The translations under genes were made by a program, and so were the position numbers. The notes beneath the pieces were generated by a model. That model made no database searches. It was given only the letters and a program-made list of their open reading frames with translations, and had not been told where the DNA came from. A stretch of 64,000 nt of DNA from Euptelea pleiosperma (Eukaryota > Streptophyta > Magnoliopsida > Ranunculales > Eupteleaceae): assembly GCA_035048495.1 (NCBI GenBank), contig CM068547.1, positions 34,666,502 through 34,730,501 on the forward strand, given 5' to 3'. Every line of letters starts with the position of its first letter. The first letter of the stretch is position 1. Positions 35,519-47,800 of this stretch are shown one piece after another.

Positions 35519-37015
35519 GAGTCTATCTAGAGTGACATCCGGTGGTGGGCCACATGGAGATCTAACCACACATTGAGTTGTCCTCATATCTAAAGTAGCA
35601 ATTTAATTGGATGGTTTAGACTTTTCAAACTCAAGTCAAAATTCTCATTAAAGTTAGGCATCTATCTATATCTATATATCTATATTATAGCAGAGAAGTG
35701 AGCAGCGTCGTTCTCTCTCTTCCACATGAAGTTGACGTAGCACTCTCCTCATGTAGAGTGTCATGTTAACAACCTAAAATTCTCTTTCCTCTCTCATCCA
35801 CTTGACTCTATCCTATCTTTTTTGTCTTTTCCAAAAACACTCTTTGATACTTTAAGTAACGCACCTCAAACATTAATGACTTTTTAGACTTTCTAACCAA
35901 CTCAATTTATTTTTCTTTAAAATCTCAATTATTTATTCCTTAATTTTCTCTTTCATTCTTAAATTCGTCTTTCTCAACGTCTCTTAACACATTTTTATTT
36001 TTCAAAACATAACATTCACAACCTTCTATTTATGTTTCAATCAAAACGTTTATCCCATTACCACCGCTTCCATTATGGCCTTCTAATGGTTTTCTATCTC
36101 CTTCCTTCAATTTTCATAACATTCTATTTTTGTTTCAATTGAAACGTTTTTTCCATTAACATCACTTCTATTATTTACATCTAATGTTTATCCATATTTC
36201 GTTAATAAATAAATATCCATTTAATTAACCATTAATTCGGTCATATATAAATATTAGGATTTATGCAGGGTTCTCACATTTTCTCTCACCGACTGAGCTT
36301 CTTTGAATGACGAAGACATAAAAGCAAGAGAAAAGCCAATACGGTTCGATATCTTTATCATCTCTTCTAAAACTTTTTTTTTCCTTCAATGAGTGATGAA
36401 TACTTGATTTGGACCTCTAAAAGAATTGTTATTTAATTATTTACATTCATGTTTATGTTTAAACTCTAGAATGATTGTTTGTTTATTTGCAGGGTTTCAA
36501 TTTTTTAAGATTGTATAAATCTTTGAAGGTAAAAACGAAGATTGTTAGCCATTTTTTTTATTTTCTTATCATGTTTTATAGGCTAAGGGGATGTTGTTGA
36601 AGATAATGAAAAGATGATTGTGAATAAAAATAATATGAAGATGGGGAGAACTGATGAAAGGGTCGTCACTATTATGGACATAGTGGATGTGCTGTTGTAC
36701 AATGCTTGAATGTAAAAATGAAGATTATAAAAATTTATTTTTTATTTTCTTTTGGTGTTAGTAATTTTTTTCATTTACTTATCATGTTCAAAGAGAATGA
36801 AATGAAAGGGAATAGTTAAACAATTTTTCTGTATTATTTTCTATTACAATTAGATGTAGATATAAAAATTAATTGTTGTTAGTTTGTATTTTCTATTTCC
36901 ACCCATGCTTTAGCACGAGCTTTCATTACTAGTAGAAGAATGAATGGAAGTTGTAGAGGATGGTCTTTATGTGGGCCCAACATTGGGTGTAGCTCTAGAC
37001 GGCTAAAACATCTCT
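35519..37015. mobile_element. MITE split by a Helitron
   Basis: The left end (AGTCTATCTAGAGTGACATCCGG..., GGGCCACATGGAGATC) and the right end (about 36935-37010, GTGGGCCCAACATTGGGTGTAGCTCTAGACGG) are inverted repeats related to the 6502 MITE. Removing 35661-36932 rejoins the two halves. Confidence 0.65.
35661..36932 (+). mobile_element. Non-autonomous Helitron (1272 bp)
   Basis: Begins TCTATCTATATCTATATATC and ends CCATGCTTTAGCACGAGC plus TTTCATTACTAG: a 5' TC terminus, a short 3' hairpin about 11 bp from a CTAG end, and insertion between host A (35660) and T (36933). All are Helitron hallmarks, and no target duplication is present, as expected. There is no Rep/helicase frame, so it depends on another copy. 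No captured gene was recognised inside. Confidence 0.85.
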
Positions 37016-37138
37016 CCCACTTCTGATATAACTTCTCTTGATCTCTTTGATTAAAACTAGGACCGTTGGTGGATTTATTCGTCTTTATTTTCAGATATAC
37101 TTTGATCCAATATTATTAATGAAATATATTACATTTGT

Positions 37139-37252
37139 GCGCTCGGCGACCGTGGATTTCACGAATCCAACGGTGGTTGTCAGTGACGCTAAAAATGATC
37201 CCAACTTAGCGTTGACAACCACTGTTGGATTTTTGAAATCCATGGCCGAACC
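37139..37252. mobile_element. MITE-like hairpin, copy 2
   Basis: GCTCGGCGACCGTGGATTTC...CCAACGGTGGTTGTCA pairs with TTGACAACCACTGTTGGATTTTTGAAATCCATGGCCGA. Same design as the hairpin at 1406-1500. Confidence 0.6.
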
Positions 37253-37364
37253 CCCCGAACAACACCGAGAGGGGTTAGATAAAAAGGGGGCCCCTAAGCC
37301 TGACCCATAGAAAATATCTTCCACATGCGCGAAAGAGTAGGAGAGACATAACCCAAAGGTTGGG

Positions 37365-37560
37365 TGCTGATGGCCAGGTCTCCGTTCTAGAAAGCGAGAG
37401 GTTCTGATTTCAACTCTCCCTGGAGCCACCCCCGGAAAAGTAATAATAAGTGGCTCAGTCCACATCAAACTCCCACAGAACACTTGGCACGTGTGGAGGG
37501 GTGACTAGCGTGTTTTGGGGGACTAGTCGGGTGCTCAATGAGGACTCGATACTCTTTGAG
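37365..37560 (+). mobile_element. tRNA-derived SINE-like element, copy 1
   Basis: Contains a B-box-like GAGGTTCTGATTTCAACTC and the family core TGGAGCCACCCCCGG, and ends GGGACTAGTCGGGTGCTCAA with an A-run beyond 37570. It shares core and tail with 52268-52440 (+) and 38690-38800 (-). Confidence 0.55.
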
Positions 37561-38298
37561 TCTTGATTTCAAAAAAAAAAAAAGAAAAAAAAAAGTTAGA
37601 ACTACTTTGTTTAAAAAAAAGTGAAAAATAGAATATGTCTCTCTTCTTTTTCTATACCTCTCTCGCACACACGTACACGCACACGCACACGCAGACGCAT
37701 ACGATTCTCTGTCAACTTTGTGCTGCTTTAGTATCACGCGTTTCCCCCACAACGAGCACTTTTGGTTGATCAAGTCAATTTATACTTATATCTTGGATGC
37801 TGCGCCACCTGATCGAGTAAGTCGTGGCTGCACCATATAAAATTACAAATGCACCAAATTAATGCCAAGTCGTCACGAATATTTTTTTTTTCTCTACGAA
37901 TAAGTCATTTGTATGTATTTACTATCCTACCCCGCCCACTGACCATGAATGGAATTTTTTTTTACAAGAACTAGGAATGTTCCTTCCATTGTTCCACAGG
38001 TTTGGTGGATCTACTTATCAAAAGATCCAGGTTGGTCATTGCAAGCTATTGGATTCGAAGATTCTATTGACCCATTGATGGGTTTCTAGCATACGATAGG
38101 AAAGTTCCAACAATCTGTGTGCATCTACTGTTTTGTTTTGTAGGTCAAACGTACATGTCTTAGGTCAAAAAAAGTGTTCCAAGTGGCATTTTGAGAGGGG
38201 TCCCACAAATATGTTCTTCTCCAAGGCCATTTGACACTCTAAGAACATCTGTGAGTTTTATGTAATCAAACCTGCTCATATATCATAACAAAACCAGC
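37560..38298. other. Intergenic, no gene recognised
   Basis: Holds an (ACACGC)n-like simple repeat at about 37668-37697 and poly-A tracts. No coding pattern. Confidence 0.5.
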
Positions 38299-38585
38299 CA
38301 AGGTTTAATAGTGGGCGTTATAACGGACTGGATTGGGGACGTTACCGTTATAACGGCTGTAATAACAAATTGTAACGCTCAGGTACAAAATTGGAAAAAA
38401 TGACGCTGGAATTCAAAATTTGAAATTTGCAATTGAAATTTTCAAAAATAGAAATTACGGCTGTTTTTTCACAAATTTTTCCAGATATTAACGGCCTTTA
38501 TTTTCTGGGCATTTTAACGGTACATAACGTAACAGGGTAACAGGGGAGGTCTGAATCCATTAGAACAGCCATTTTTTAAACCAAG
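38299..38585. mobile_element. hAT-like MITE, copy 3, perfect 8-bp duplication
   Basis: 287 bp, CAAGGTTTAATAG...TTTTTTAAACCAAG, flanked by identical AAACCAGC at 38291-38298 and 38586-38593. It has the same AACGG-rich interior as the copies at 4335 and 44282. Confidence 0.85.
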
Positions 38586-38689
38586 AAACCAGCTAATAAT
38601 ATTTGCCGAATTTAAACATAAACAAGTACATATGTTAAGCTGTACATTTTGAGATTTGTTCATGGTTTGTGGGGAAAGTAGTACATTTT

Positions 38690-38800
38690 TTTTTGGATAC
38701 GATGGTTATCTGGGCCTCTTAGAGCACCCGACTAGTCCCACAGGGCACATATGTCACCCCTTCCACACGTACCAGGTGTACGTGATAAATCCTAGGGGGT
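38690..38800 (-). mobile_element. SINE-like element, copy 3 (3' part)
   Basis: The reverse complement carries GGGACTAGTCGGGTGCTC and GTGTGGAAGGGGTGAC as in the other two copies, and ends in an A-run. 5'-truncated. Confidence 0.5.
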
Positions 38801-39425
38801 GGTTCCATGAATGACCTGTTTTATACAAATGTGCTCTTGCATTATCCTTTGCAACAAGCATACTATTCTCGACGTCCCATGTGAATCCAAATTGAGCTAG
38901 TAGTTTTAGTAGAAACCCGTGTCACGTGATGTATGTTTTCAGGCGGCCACTTATGTCGTTGATTGTAACGGCAACATCCATGTTATCTGCAATGGCTTTA
39001 ATAACTGTTGTGAATGCTTGAGGCTTCCAACCATTGTCGCCTCACATTGCAGCATGTCAAATAGAACCTGATCCATCTTAGCAGTTCACATTTCGTCGTT
39101 GATCCCTGTAATTGGTATTTTTCAATAATGAAAATCACTCACATGCATAATAAACAAACTAATCCGCCATATAAAAAATTATAAAATGAACACACAATAA
39201 TACAAACAGTTTACAACAGCCATTAGATACCTAAACAGTTTCTACTTCATCCAATGGCTTCACAACTTTCTCCTCGACATTCACCATCTTAATCTCCATA
39301 TTCTCGAGGAGATGCTTGAGATGGTCCACCTGCTCGCGCAGAGCACTGATTGGATCTGTTGATTGTATGTGTTCATTACCACACCCATGCTTTGCATGAT
39401 ATAACGATGGTGGCCTCAGCATCCT
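38800..39425 (-). pseudogene. Myb/SANT-like domain pseudogene
   Basis: On the minus strand, allowing one frameshift and one stop: MDQVLFDMLQCE, then DNGWKPQAFTTVIKAIADNM..., NDISGRLKT, then HGFLLKLLAQFGFTWDVENSML. This is the Myb/SANT-like domain found in transposon-associated and L10-interacting-like plant proteins. An upstream frame (39422-39231, SALREQVDHLKHLLENMEIK) gives a coiled-coil segment. The order of the two parts does not fit one simple gene, so rearrangement is likely. Disabled. Confidence 0.6.
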
Positions 39426-39929
39426 CTTCGTGTCGCATTTTCGATCTATTGCCCTGCTATACCCACTAACTTGTATGTTGCAATCTTCTCAAGTATCATA
39501 AATTCCTGGATTAATTACGTCCTTTAAAAACAACATATTAACGCCTTTTTGGCAATGATTTATGCATTATCTGCAGGACAATCATGTAGAACCATGCTAA
39601 GATATAGACAATATACATAATAATGAAGCACGACACAAAAGAAAAGGTAATAATAGGTAAACACCTGTCTAATTGAATGATCCCGATTGAAGCAGCAGGA
39701 AGCAAGGGGTTGGGAATGCGAGGACAACAGTAAAAGATAAAAAATAAACTTCAGGATCTGAAACATCTGAAAGTTGCACTATTTGAAAAAACAGTGACAA
39801 AACAATTATATTTCTACACAAGGCCATTGCTTTATAGAAAGAGTCTTACACATTCATATAAAAGAAGTTGTCACCACTTAATCTTAGTTTATCGCATAAT
39901 AAACAGTAACAGTGCAAAACTAAGAGAAG

Positions 39930-42900
39930 TTATCTCTTCTGGTACATTCTTCTATATATTTTCGCCCCTTCAAACTCCGCATGGATCTCTCTTTCTGTCC
40001 TTATTCCCATTGGGTTGCTCAAGAGCCATCCCTGAGCATCACATAACATACTAGGGTCCGCATCATCAATGCGTTGGAGTACATCTAACTGAGCATCGAA
40101 CTGATTCCTCATGTCAAGTGCCACTTCAAGCACATCTGACTGCAGAAAAACCTATTCAACCATGGCGGCATAATTGCATAAGAAGATGATCTTGAATATA
40201 TAAGGCTACCCAGAACCCCCAGAACCCTCCCAAGAAAGTAAAAAAATAAAGAAAAATATATAGCAGAAGTTAACTAGCCCAAACAAAGTCATTTTTAATT
40301 GAAACTAGCACCACATATTATCTTTTCTTAAAAGTAAGCTATGGTTAAGAAACCAAAAGCCTCATAGTTCTCTCCTACTTTAACCAAATTCGAAGCGAAG
40401 TTTCTCAATCCTTTCCTTTTTGGGTTGTGCAACCTAGGGATTTCAAGCTTGGCACCTTTAACCTCACCTGTTCTAACCTTAAGTAATAAGCTGACCTTTT
40501 TCCTTATCCCCAATTTATCCGAGGATATTCAATTGGTTATTCCGCCCCGGCCGGGAGATCAGAAGGGTATAGCGAAGATCACAATGGAGCAGCAGCAGTA
40601 CAACCATCTCCCTGTTTGGTTCGGTCAGGCGATGAAGAAGAGAATTGTTTGGAATGAGAGAAGAAGCTAAAGATGGTCAAGTGGCAACCGACCTGGACAT
40701 TTGATTCGGAGGAGGCCGGGGAAATTCGAATCTTGAATATATTAGGCTAACCAGAACCCCCACAACCCTCCCAAGAAAGTAAAAAAATAAAGAAAAATAT
40801 ATAGCAGAAGTTAACTAGCCCAAACAAAGTCATTTTTAATTGAAACTAGCACCACATATTATCTTTTCTTAAAAGTAAGCTATGGATAAGAAACCAAAAG
40901 CCTCATAGTTCTCTCCTACTTGAACCAAATTCGAAGCAAAGTTTCTCAATCCTTTCCTCTTTGGGTTGTGCAACCTACAACAACATATATGAGTTGTGAT
41001 TTACTACAAGAGAATATGGACCTGATGCAGTCCTCTATTGACTATGGTCTCAACTTTATGCATCAGTGACCATTCTGAGTTCTAGTGTGTGAGACGAAGA
41101 CAATTCCATCTACAAAATTGATATGAGAACCTGATATCCACTCTTCACAAGACAGAACAAAATACTATGATGAGGTCCTCTACCCAAATGTTATCTGGTA
41201 AAGGTCAGGTGTTAAAGTGTGTACCTGTCCTCCAGGACTCAAATTCTTTAAAATGGAATCCACTAAGGGCTTCTGCACGACTCTTCTTTTCTGATGTCTT
41301 TTCTTGAAATGTGGGTCTGGACACTGGAAGGGAATACGAATTATAACCTCACAGAAGACATTACTTTTCAAACTAACTTGGAAGATGACTGAAGTTGATG
41401 TACTCACCAGGATTGAAACAAACATTAAAGGTCCAGGGTAAGTGGACACTAGTTGTTCAAAAGAAACTGTGGCATTTGCAAACATGAAACATCTGGGTTT
41501 CAAACAACAACACTTCTTAAAATCTCAATGAAATTGTTGGTAAATCCTTTTGTTTGCCTGAAATGAATAGAGAATGAGTACAAAACCTTACATGTTATCA
41601 AGAGTCAGTTCTTTCACCCAAAACTGTGCACGCTTGACCAACTGCAAAAGGAAGAGAACCATACCAGTAAACAAACAATATTTAACATAAGAGATAAGCT
41701 TCAAACTAATTTTAACTCACAAAGAAACTTTCCAAAAACACTTAATTCACATTTTTTGACAACTAATTCAGTCAGAAATGTTCATGAAAAGTTAGAGTTA
41801 CACCCGTACTTTATGCCGTATTTCCAATCCCAAATAATTTTTTGTTTCAGGGGATCTTTTTGCAAGCCAAATGAGAAATCTGCCACTACCTGGAATTCTG
41901 ATTTTGTCAGCCAGATATTCAAACTTAAGGTGTTTCTATTCTCTTAAAAACAAGCAGGATGATTCATGCAATGAAATTGCTGATTTTATGAAGGTTGCAA
42001 TGAAATAAACATGAAGATATGGACTAATCTTATCACAACCAAACACTTGACCTACATCAAAATTATACCCGTCTGACTTCAGCAGGCAAGCAAATCTTAA
42101 TCAATTTGAATTCCCTAAAGTTATGTCCTACAAGCTGAATAGGCAAGCATTCACAATACCCTTCTTTGAGAAAATATAGTAGACACCCATGAGGAGCTGA
42201 GCACCCTTTTATTTTACTATATTTGAAGTTTGAACAACCTCAGTCCGTGAATGTACAATAACAGCATGTTACACAAGAAAAGCATGGTGGAGGACCATTT
42301 GTGCCACGAGGTGTGAAGAACAACTAAGTTACAAGAAAGCTAGAATGGAAATTCCGCAACATGCATCTTCCTCTTGAGAAATTTGTGTTGCTGCTATAGA
42401 ACCCCTATAATGCCTACTTGTGTGCATAAGTGTTTTATCGACCTTTTTGCCCACCCCATCACTCATTTTTTTTTAAATGCTTAGCAGAAATTCCCAATCT
42501 TAATTCACAGAGTTTGGCAATAGCTAACAAACTAGGATAAAACCCAAATATGTACAATTATATCTTAAATACAACCTAAATTAAAAAACACCCCAAACAT
42601 TATACTAAAAACTATCCAAGGTCGCATAGTGTGATTCATCACTAATCAAATAATGGAAGAAAATAAACAGTAGAATATAAAATTAATTATACAAGATGAT
42701 TAAAAAAAAAAAAAAAACAGACAATGGGTGTGAGGAGTTGTTGTTACCGCTCCCAATATCCACCATGAGTGGGAGGGTGGAATCCTTGAAGACTTGCTTC
42801 CAGTGGGGTACCTGTACCGGGACCTATCAAATAGAATAATTGAGTGAACAAAGCTCCTTGGACTAATTAAAAAGAAAAAAAAATTGTAGTAGAATGCTGG

Positions 42901-43326
42901 ACCCAAATTACCGTAAGGGAAGCGCTGAGAGGGTTCACATGCTGCCGAATTCGAACATGACCCACCTGCTGTAATGCAACACGTTTTATACTCTGTGAAG
43001 CATAGAAGAGAGCAGAGAGACTAATCAGAAGAAGGAAAGAAAGAAAAGTTGACCTGGGGGACTTTTTCATTGAGGTTGAGGTCGGCGTACTCCAAGGCAA
43101 CGAGGTCGGGGCTCCTGAGCTCGGCTACGCTTCTATTGAATCTACAGCAGCATCTGTGGTCGATGTTGTTCTTATTGTTGTTGATGCCGATGATTATGGT
43201 GCGAGGACGGAACAAAGAAAACGAGAAGAGAACTCCCCTCCCCCTTCCCCTTCCCATGGGAGAAATAGCAGCAGCAGCAGCAGAAGCAGCAGCGTAGGTG
43301 TAGTTCATACGCCCAATCCCAAACAT
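39930..43326 (-). CDS. tRNA (guanine-N7)-methyltransferase, TrmB type
   Basis: The family methylates G46 in the tRNA variable loop using SAM. Coding exons: 43326-43054, 42968-42912, 42823-42748, 41889-41810, 41641-41592, 41492-41408, 41323-41225, 40151-39930. Total 942 nt, 313 aa, GT-AG throughout. Visible motifs: SAM motif I VDIGSGSGRFLIWLAKR (about 131-147), GLEIRHKLVKRAQFW, the CPDPHFKKRHQKRR substrate/catalytic segment (208-221) and a GIRTEREIHAEFEG C-terminal block. About 70 N-terminal residues rich in Ala, Arg and Asn precede conserved sequence, so plastid or mitochondrial import is likely. Exon 4 (80 bp) is hidden in a different frame but supplies the glycine loop. The first exon's donor is the weaker CAG|GTCAAC. 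Confidence 0.93.
40190..40978. repeat. 245-bp direct repeat pair, period 541
   Basis: 40190-40436 and 40731-40978 are nearly identical (TCTTGAATATATNAGGCTA... to GGGTTGTGCAACCTA) and flank a unique 294-bp segment (40437-40730). They lie in TRMB intron 7. The unique segment has a plus-strand open frame (40425-40670, ending MKKRIVWNERRS) that I cannot assign. Tandem duplication of a 541-bp block followed by loss is one explanation. Confidence 0.85.
41890..42747 (-). other. TRMB intron 3
   Basis: 858-bp intron, no feature seen apart from a poly-A run at its 5' end (42702-42716). Confidence 0.8.
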
Positions 43327-44809
43327 CTTTGCTTCCTGTTTCTCTCTCTCCCTCTCTCTGTGTTGTTGAGTACAAGAGTTTATGGTTCAAGTAACGTTTT
43401 TCGTTTCGGCCCAAAATCTTCTTCGCCAGCAGGCAGCAGCGCAGTTGCAACGTTGAGGTTCCGAGTTCGAATCTACCTGCCTACACGGCGTTCTTCCCCT
43501 CCCACTTTTATTTAACTTTTCACAAAGGCGCCCACGTCTTTCGGCTGGGCACCCACAATGGACAAAAATGGCCCCCCTCCATTGTGGGCATCCACACACC
43601 CACCCATCTATCTATATCTCTCTCCAAACAAAATGAATTAATGGAGGCTGACAAGCAGATCCCAGTCAAATATAGAGCAAGATTGAGGCAACAAATTTAG
43701 TGTGAAATGGTGGCCATACACGTATTTAGAATGTCGAGGAAGCTTATCAGATTGCTCTCAAAATTAAGGAATAGTACAAGTAGATCAGTGCCCGTCCATT
43801 AATAATCAGATCTAATGTTTCAACATTTCAAGGAATTACCTGCATAGCTGTTTGTAATAATCCCTCTTCGAACTCTACTATTCGATGGTAGACAAACTCA
43901 AACCGAAGGCAAAACACCATTCGCGTCTTAAGTTGTACGGCCAATGAATACACGATTCTAGTAGTTTCATGATGTCAGAGAACTACACTGATTTAGTTTA
44001 GTACGACATCATTCCTATGAAGGCTCGTCACCCTACTTCTCGGAAGACCGTGGCTCTATATTATATGAAACGAGACATCCAATACCTAAATTTTCAAAGA
44101 AATATGGAATGACACATAGGTCCACAATTTACAGATTCACTCTTCCAAACTGCCCTGTGGGGTGAAACTTTCTCATTTTGCCACTTCTTCTAAGAAAGCC
44201 CTATAATCACTCACGTGTACTTGCGGCCCACAAGTATAATATAGCTTCTCAAACCCACACTTGGCCATGTGTACTACTATTCAAGGTTTAAAAGGGGCCT
44301 TATAATGGTGTAACGGACTAGGGACGTCATTGTTTTATCCGTTCTAACGAATTGCAACGCTCAGGGGCAAAAATGGAAAATAACAGCTGTTTTTTCACAA
44401 AATATTTTAGAAAATAACAGTTGTTATTTTTGTTATAGCGGAAAACAACGGCCATTATAACAAAAAGAACGCTCGTTATTTTTTCAACGTTTTAACGGTT
44501 CATAACGTAACAGGGGAGGTCCGAATCCATTATAACGGCCGTTTTTAAAACCATGTACTATTTAGTATTTACCACCCACCAAGCACGTTAGTACTATTCG
44601 AGTGAGCTTCGCGAACTCAATTTTGCACGCAAGAAAAACAAACAGGACCTAAGGTCGAGGATTGGTGGGTAAAATTTGGAGGTAAAGGATTATGTGGTGC
44701 CTTGCGCCGTGTCGTCGTCCCTCTTTCTCTCTCGTCTCCATATTTTCTTGATGTTCTTTTCTTATTTTAATTTGATGATAATGTCCAAAAATACGTTTGA
44801 TCGGCGGGG
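43327..44809. promoter_or_regulatory. Divergent promoter region TRMB/hydrolase
   Basis: 1.48 kb between two start codons facing away from each other. A CT-rich tract at 43340-43362 lies in the presumed TRMB leader. GAGTTCGAATC at 43469-43479 resembles a tRNA T-arm but has no matching partner. A hAT-like MITE (44282-44555) occupies the hydrolase side. No clear TATA box could be assigned. Confidence 0.45.
44282..44555. mobile_element. hAT-like MITE, copy 4
   Basis: 274 bp, CAAGGTTTAAAAGG...TTTTTAAAACCATG, flanked by TACTATT at 44275-44281 and 44556-44562 (7 bp of the expected 8). About 250 bp upstream of the hydrolase start codon. Confidence 0.8.
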
Positions 44810-47800
44810 ATGGCAGCCCCAATTCCAATTTCAATCTCCGTCTTCTCACCACCACCCATCAAACACCGTCATCTCCACCACCCCACATTGACCATTGCTG
44901 CAGCATCCTCGTCCTCTCAAGAAAATACTCCTCAACCAACAACCGTCAACTGCCGCCCGGCCGTTATACTACCAGTTAAGTTCATTTCCTTTTTCCCCTT
45001 CTTTCTTTTTTAAAGGCCTCATTTGCTTTTCATAGATTTCTCGATGTGAATGTCAGAAGTTGCTGTATCCTTGTTGGGTTGTTTTCAGGGTCTTGGGAAC
45101 AATTCCAGTGATTATCAGAAGTTGGAAGTTAGCTTAAGAGAGTACGGTGTGCCCACCGTGGTAGCCAAAGTTTCTAGAGTCGATTGGCTCAGGAATGCTG
45201 CTGGTTTGGTGGACCCCAATTATTGGCGAGGAACTCTCCGTCCTCGACCTGTTCTTGATTGGTATCAATCTTTTACTGTTTTGCCTTCTACTCCGTTTTT
45301 TTTTTTAAAGGAAAGAGCGCGGTTTGTAGTATTATGGCTTCCCTGATTATGTCTAGTATTCCATGGTCAGGTATCTGAAGAGGATTGATGAAGCTGTTCA
45401 CGAGGCAAAGCTACTTGCTGAAGGTTAGTAACCCTCATGTATAACCTTTAGGTAGGTGTTCTATTAGTAACAGGGCTAATTATCCACCCATAACTAAACT
45501 GTACACCTAATTACGAATGTCTCATGTTCATTCACCATATGTTAGTTAGAATTCAGACTGATTTATCAACTGGATCAAAAGAACTGAATCTCATAAGTAT
45601 ATATTGCCTTCACCTAAGGCTTGTATTATTGCTTACAAGATAATACATTGAAGCCATTGCTCGTTATGAACTTTCAAAATTCCTTAATATAGGCTGTGAG
45701 GTGAAGCTTACTATCAAATTCACATTTTTTATGCTCATACAGCTTAGTTGCTCACTTCTATAATAATGTATAAACGGAAGCAAGGTTCAAGATGGTTATT
45801 CTTTCCCCAACTATTTTAAAAGAAAGCATGTCCAAAATAATTTGATATGATTTAAAAACTCTTCAAATTATTAGTTTTCCCAACACCCGCCGATTGTTAC
45901 ATTTTGCCACCCCACCCCCACGAAATAGTAACCAACCAAGACAGTTACACTTCTATTGAAGGACTAACCAATCAAAAGAAGAATACGCATAATAAAAATG
46001 TAAATGGAGGAAGAAGGAGAAGGGGAGTGTTGATGTGGGTTATGGTTTCAGAGAGGTTGTTAGAAGAATATGAAGGCCAATAGGGTGTGTTCTTTTCTTT
46101 CATAGACAGATTGACAGTAAGATTTTAACATTTTGCTTTGCAGATGAGTGGCTCTTTCCCTTCTTTTTTGTTAATTTTTTTTTGGATAATTGAGTCACTG
46201 TTGAACTCTTAGCATTGGGATGTTTTAATGGGTCTCTATATTTGAGATTTTCATAAATTTAGGCACTTAGATACTTGATGAAAGAGAAGCTTATGTTCTT
46301 TATCCTTCTTGCTATTTATGTGTTGATATATTAAAAGGAAATTGTTTTATGACTAGGGTCTTCAATGAATCACCATACACATGTCAAATTGCATTCATCT
46401 GAACCATTCAGATGGTGGGCTTAATAACTTTCCTGATATTTCCAATTGATGGGCCACCTCATAAATCTTCTTAATGAAGGCAGCACCTAAACACACTGTA
46501 CATATGGCTCATATATGCACCAATCAGTGGGCCGCCTTCTTTAAGATTTACACAAATGGCATATGCACATCTGCATGATCTCCGATTCTCCGATAGTTTC
46601 ATGAAAGGGAAACAAATCCAAACTTAATTTGGGTTATTTTTTAGATGAGACAACAAAGAAATAAACTCCATATGTTTTAAAGGACAAAAGGGACCTTGGT
46701 GTTTAAATCATACTTTTCATTATAAACTCATATGTGTAGACATTGAGTTAAGATACACAAACAAACTCATGACATAACTTAATTCATTGGATTCCTTCAA
46801 TATCTCACTTCTACCTTGAGCAATTTTCTGGTCCCAAATTCATTTGAGTATCAAAATATGACAGCTAGACTAACAATAAAACATACTCCATTGCTGGTGA
46901 GCTTCTTAGAAGAATTCTATGTTAAAACAAGTTATACAATTTCAAGTAAAGCCAAAACTTCTGCAAGATTCAATTGTTTTTGAAGTTTTCTCAAAGTGAC
47001 TTGGCCATCCTTTCTGATTTTCATCTATGTCCTGGGAGTTGACTATTTCAGGTAATAGAAAACTTGTAGCAGTAGTACCTAAATACATAGTTAATGAACA
47101 ATTCAGTTCATAAGGTCTCCAGTAGCCAAGAAACCACAATATTTTACGATTTGGCGGGGCACAGTTAAGTGGGGAAAAGATGTAATACCACAAACTTTTC
47201 TCATGCGTTGAGAGTTACACCATTTTGTTCTTACCAACGTGACTATTTTCCTGTTTGTATTTTCTGATTAGTATATTGCTTTCCTACTTAATATATCTGG
47301 ATTTCTGAATCCCCAAAAAAAATTGCATTGTAGGTGGGAGTTTATCCTTAATTGGACATTCAGCTGGAGGATGGCTTGCACGTGTCTACATGGAAGAATT
47401 TGGACTCTCCCATATTTCCTTATTATTGACTCTTGGATCCCCTCACCTGTACGGTCTTTTATCAGATTTATTAGGATTTCATATACTACTAGTTTGAGGT
47501 CTCCCATAATATGCAGGACATGCACTCTGATATGAATATTTATATGAGGATAAAAAAATCAGTGATCTTACGGCATAAATCATTAAAACTGAGCCTTCTA
47601 TCAGCCTAGCAAAGTGGCCTATTTATAAGCATGTTCTTTTCACATTGTTATGATTTTTAGTAATTTTTTTCTTTTTTCCTTTTTTGCACGTTTGAAGACA
47701 GGGCTGTCAATGGATATTATTCGAATCGAATATAAACATATCCAAATCTGAACCTGAAAAAAATCTGATATCCTAATTCGATTTGAAATCTGATGGGTAT

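Noticed and set aside
7588..43326. Co-regulated translation gene cluster (CTU2, ABCE, TRMB)
   Set aside because: The genes are in mixed orientation with separate promoters and unrelated genes and repeats between them. Shared function is most simply coincidence.
43440..43485. Nuclear tRNA gene near the TRMB start
   Set aside because: Only a T-arm-like GAGTTCGAATC was seen. No acceptor, D or anticodon stems could be paired.
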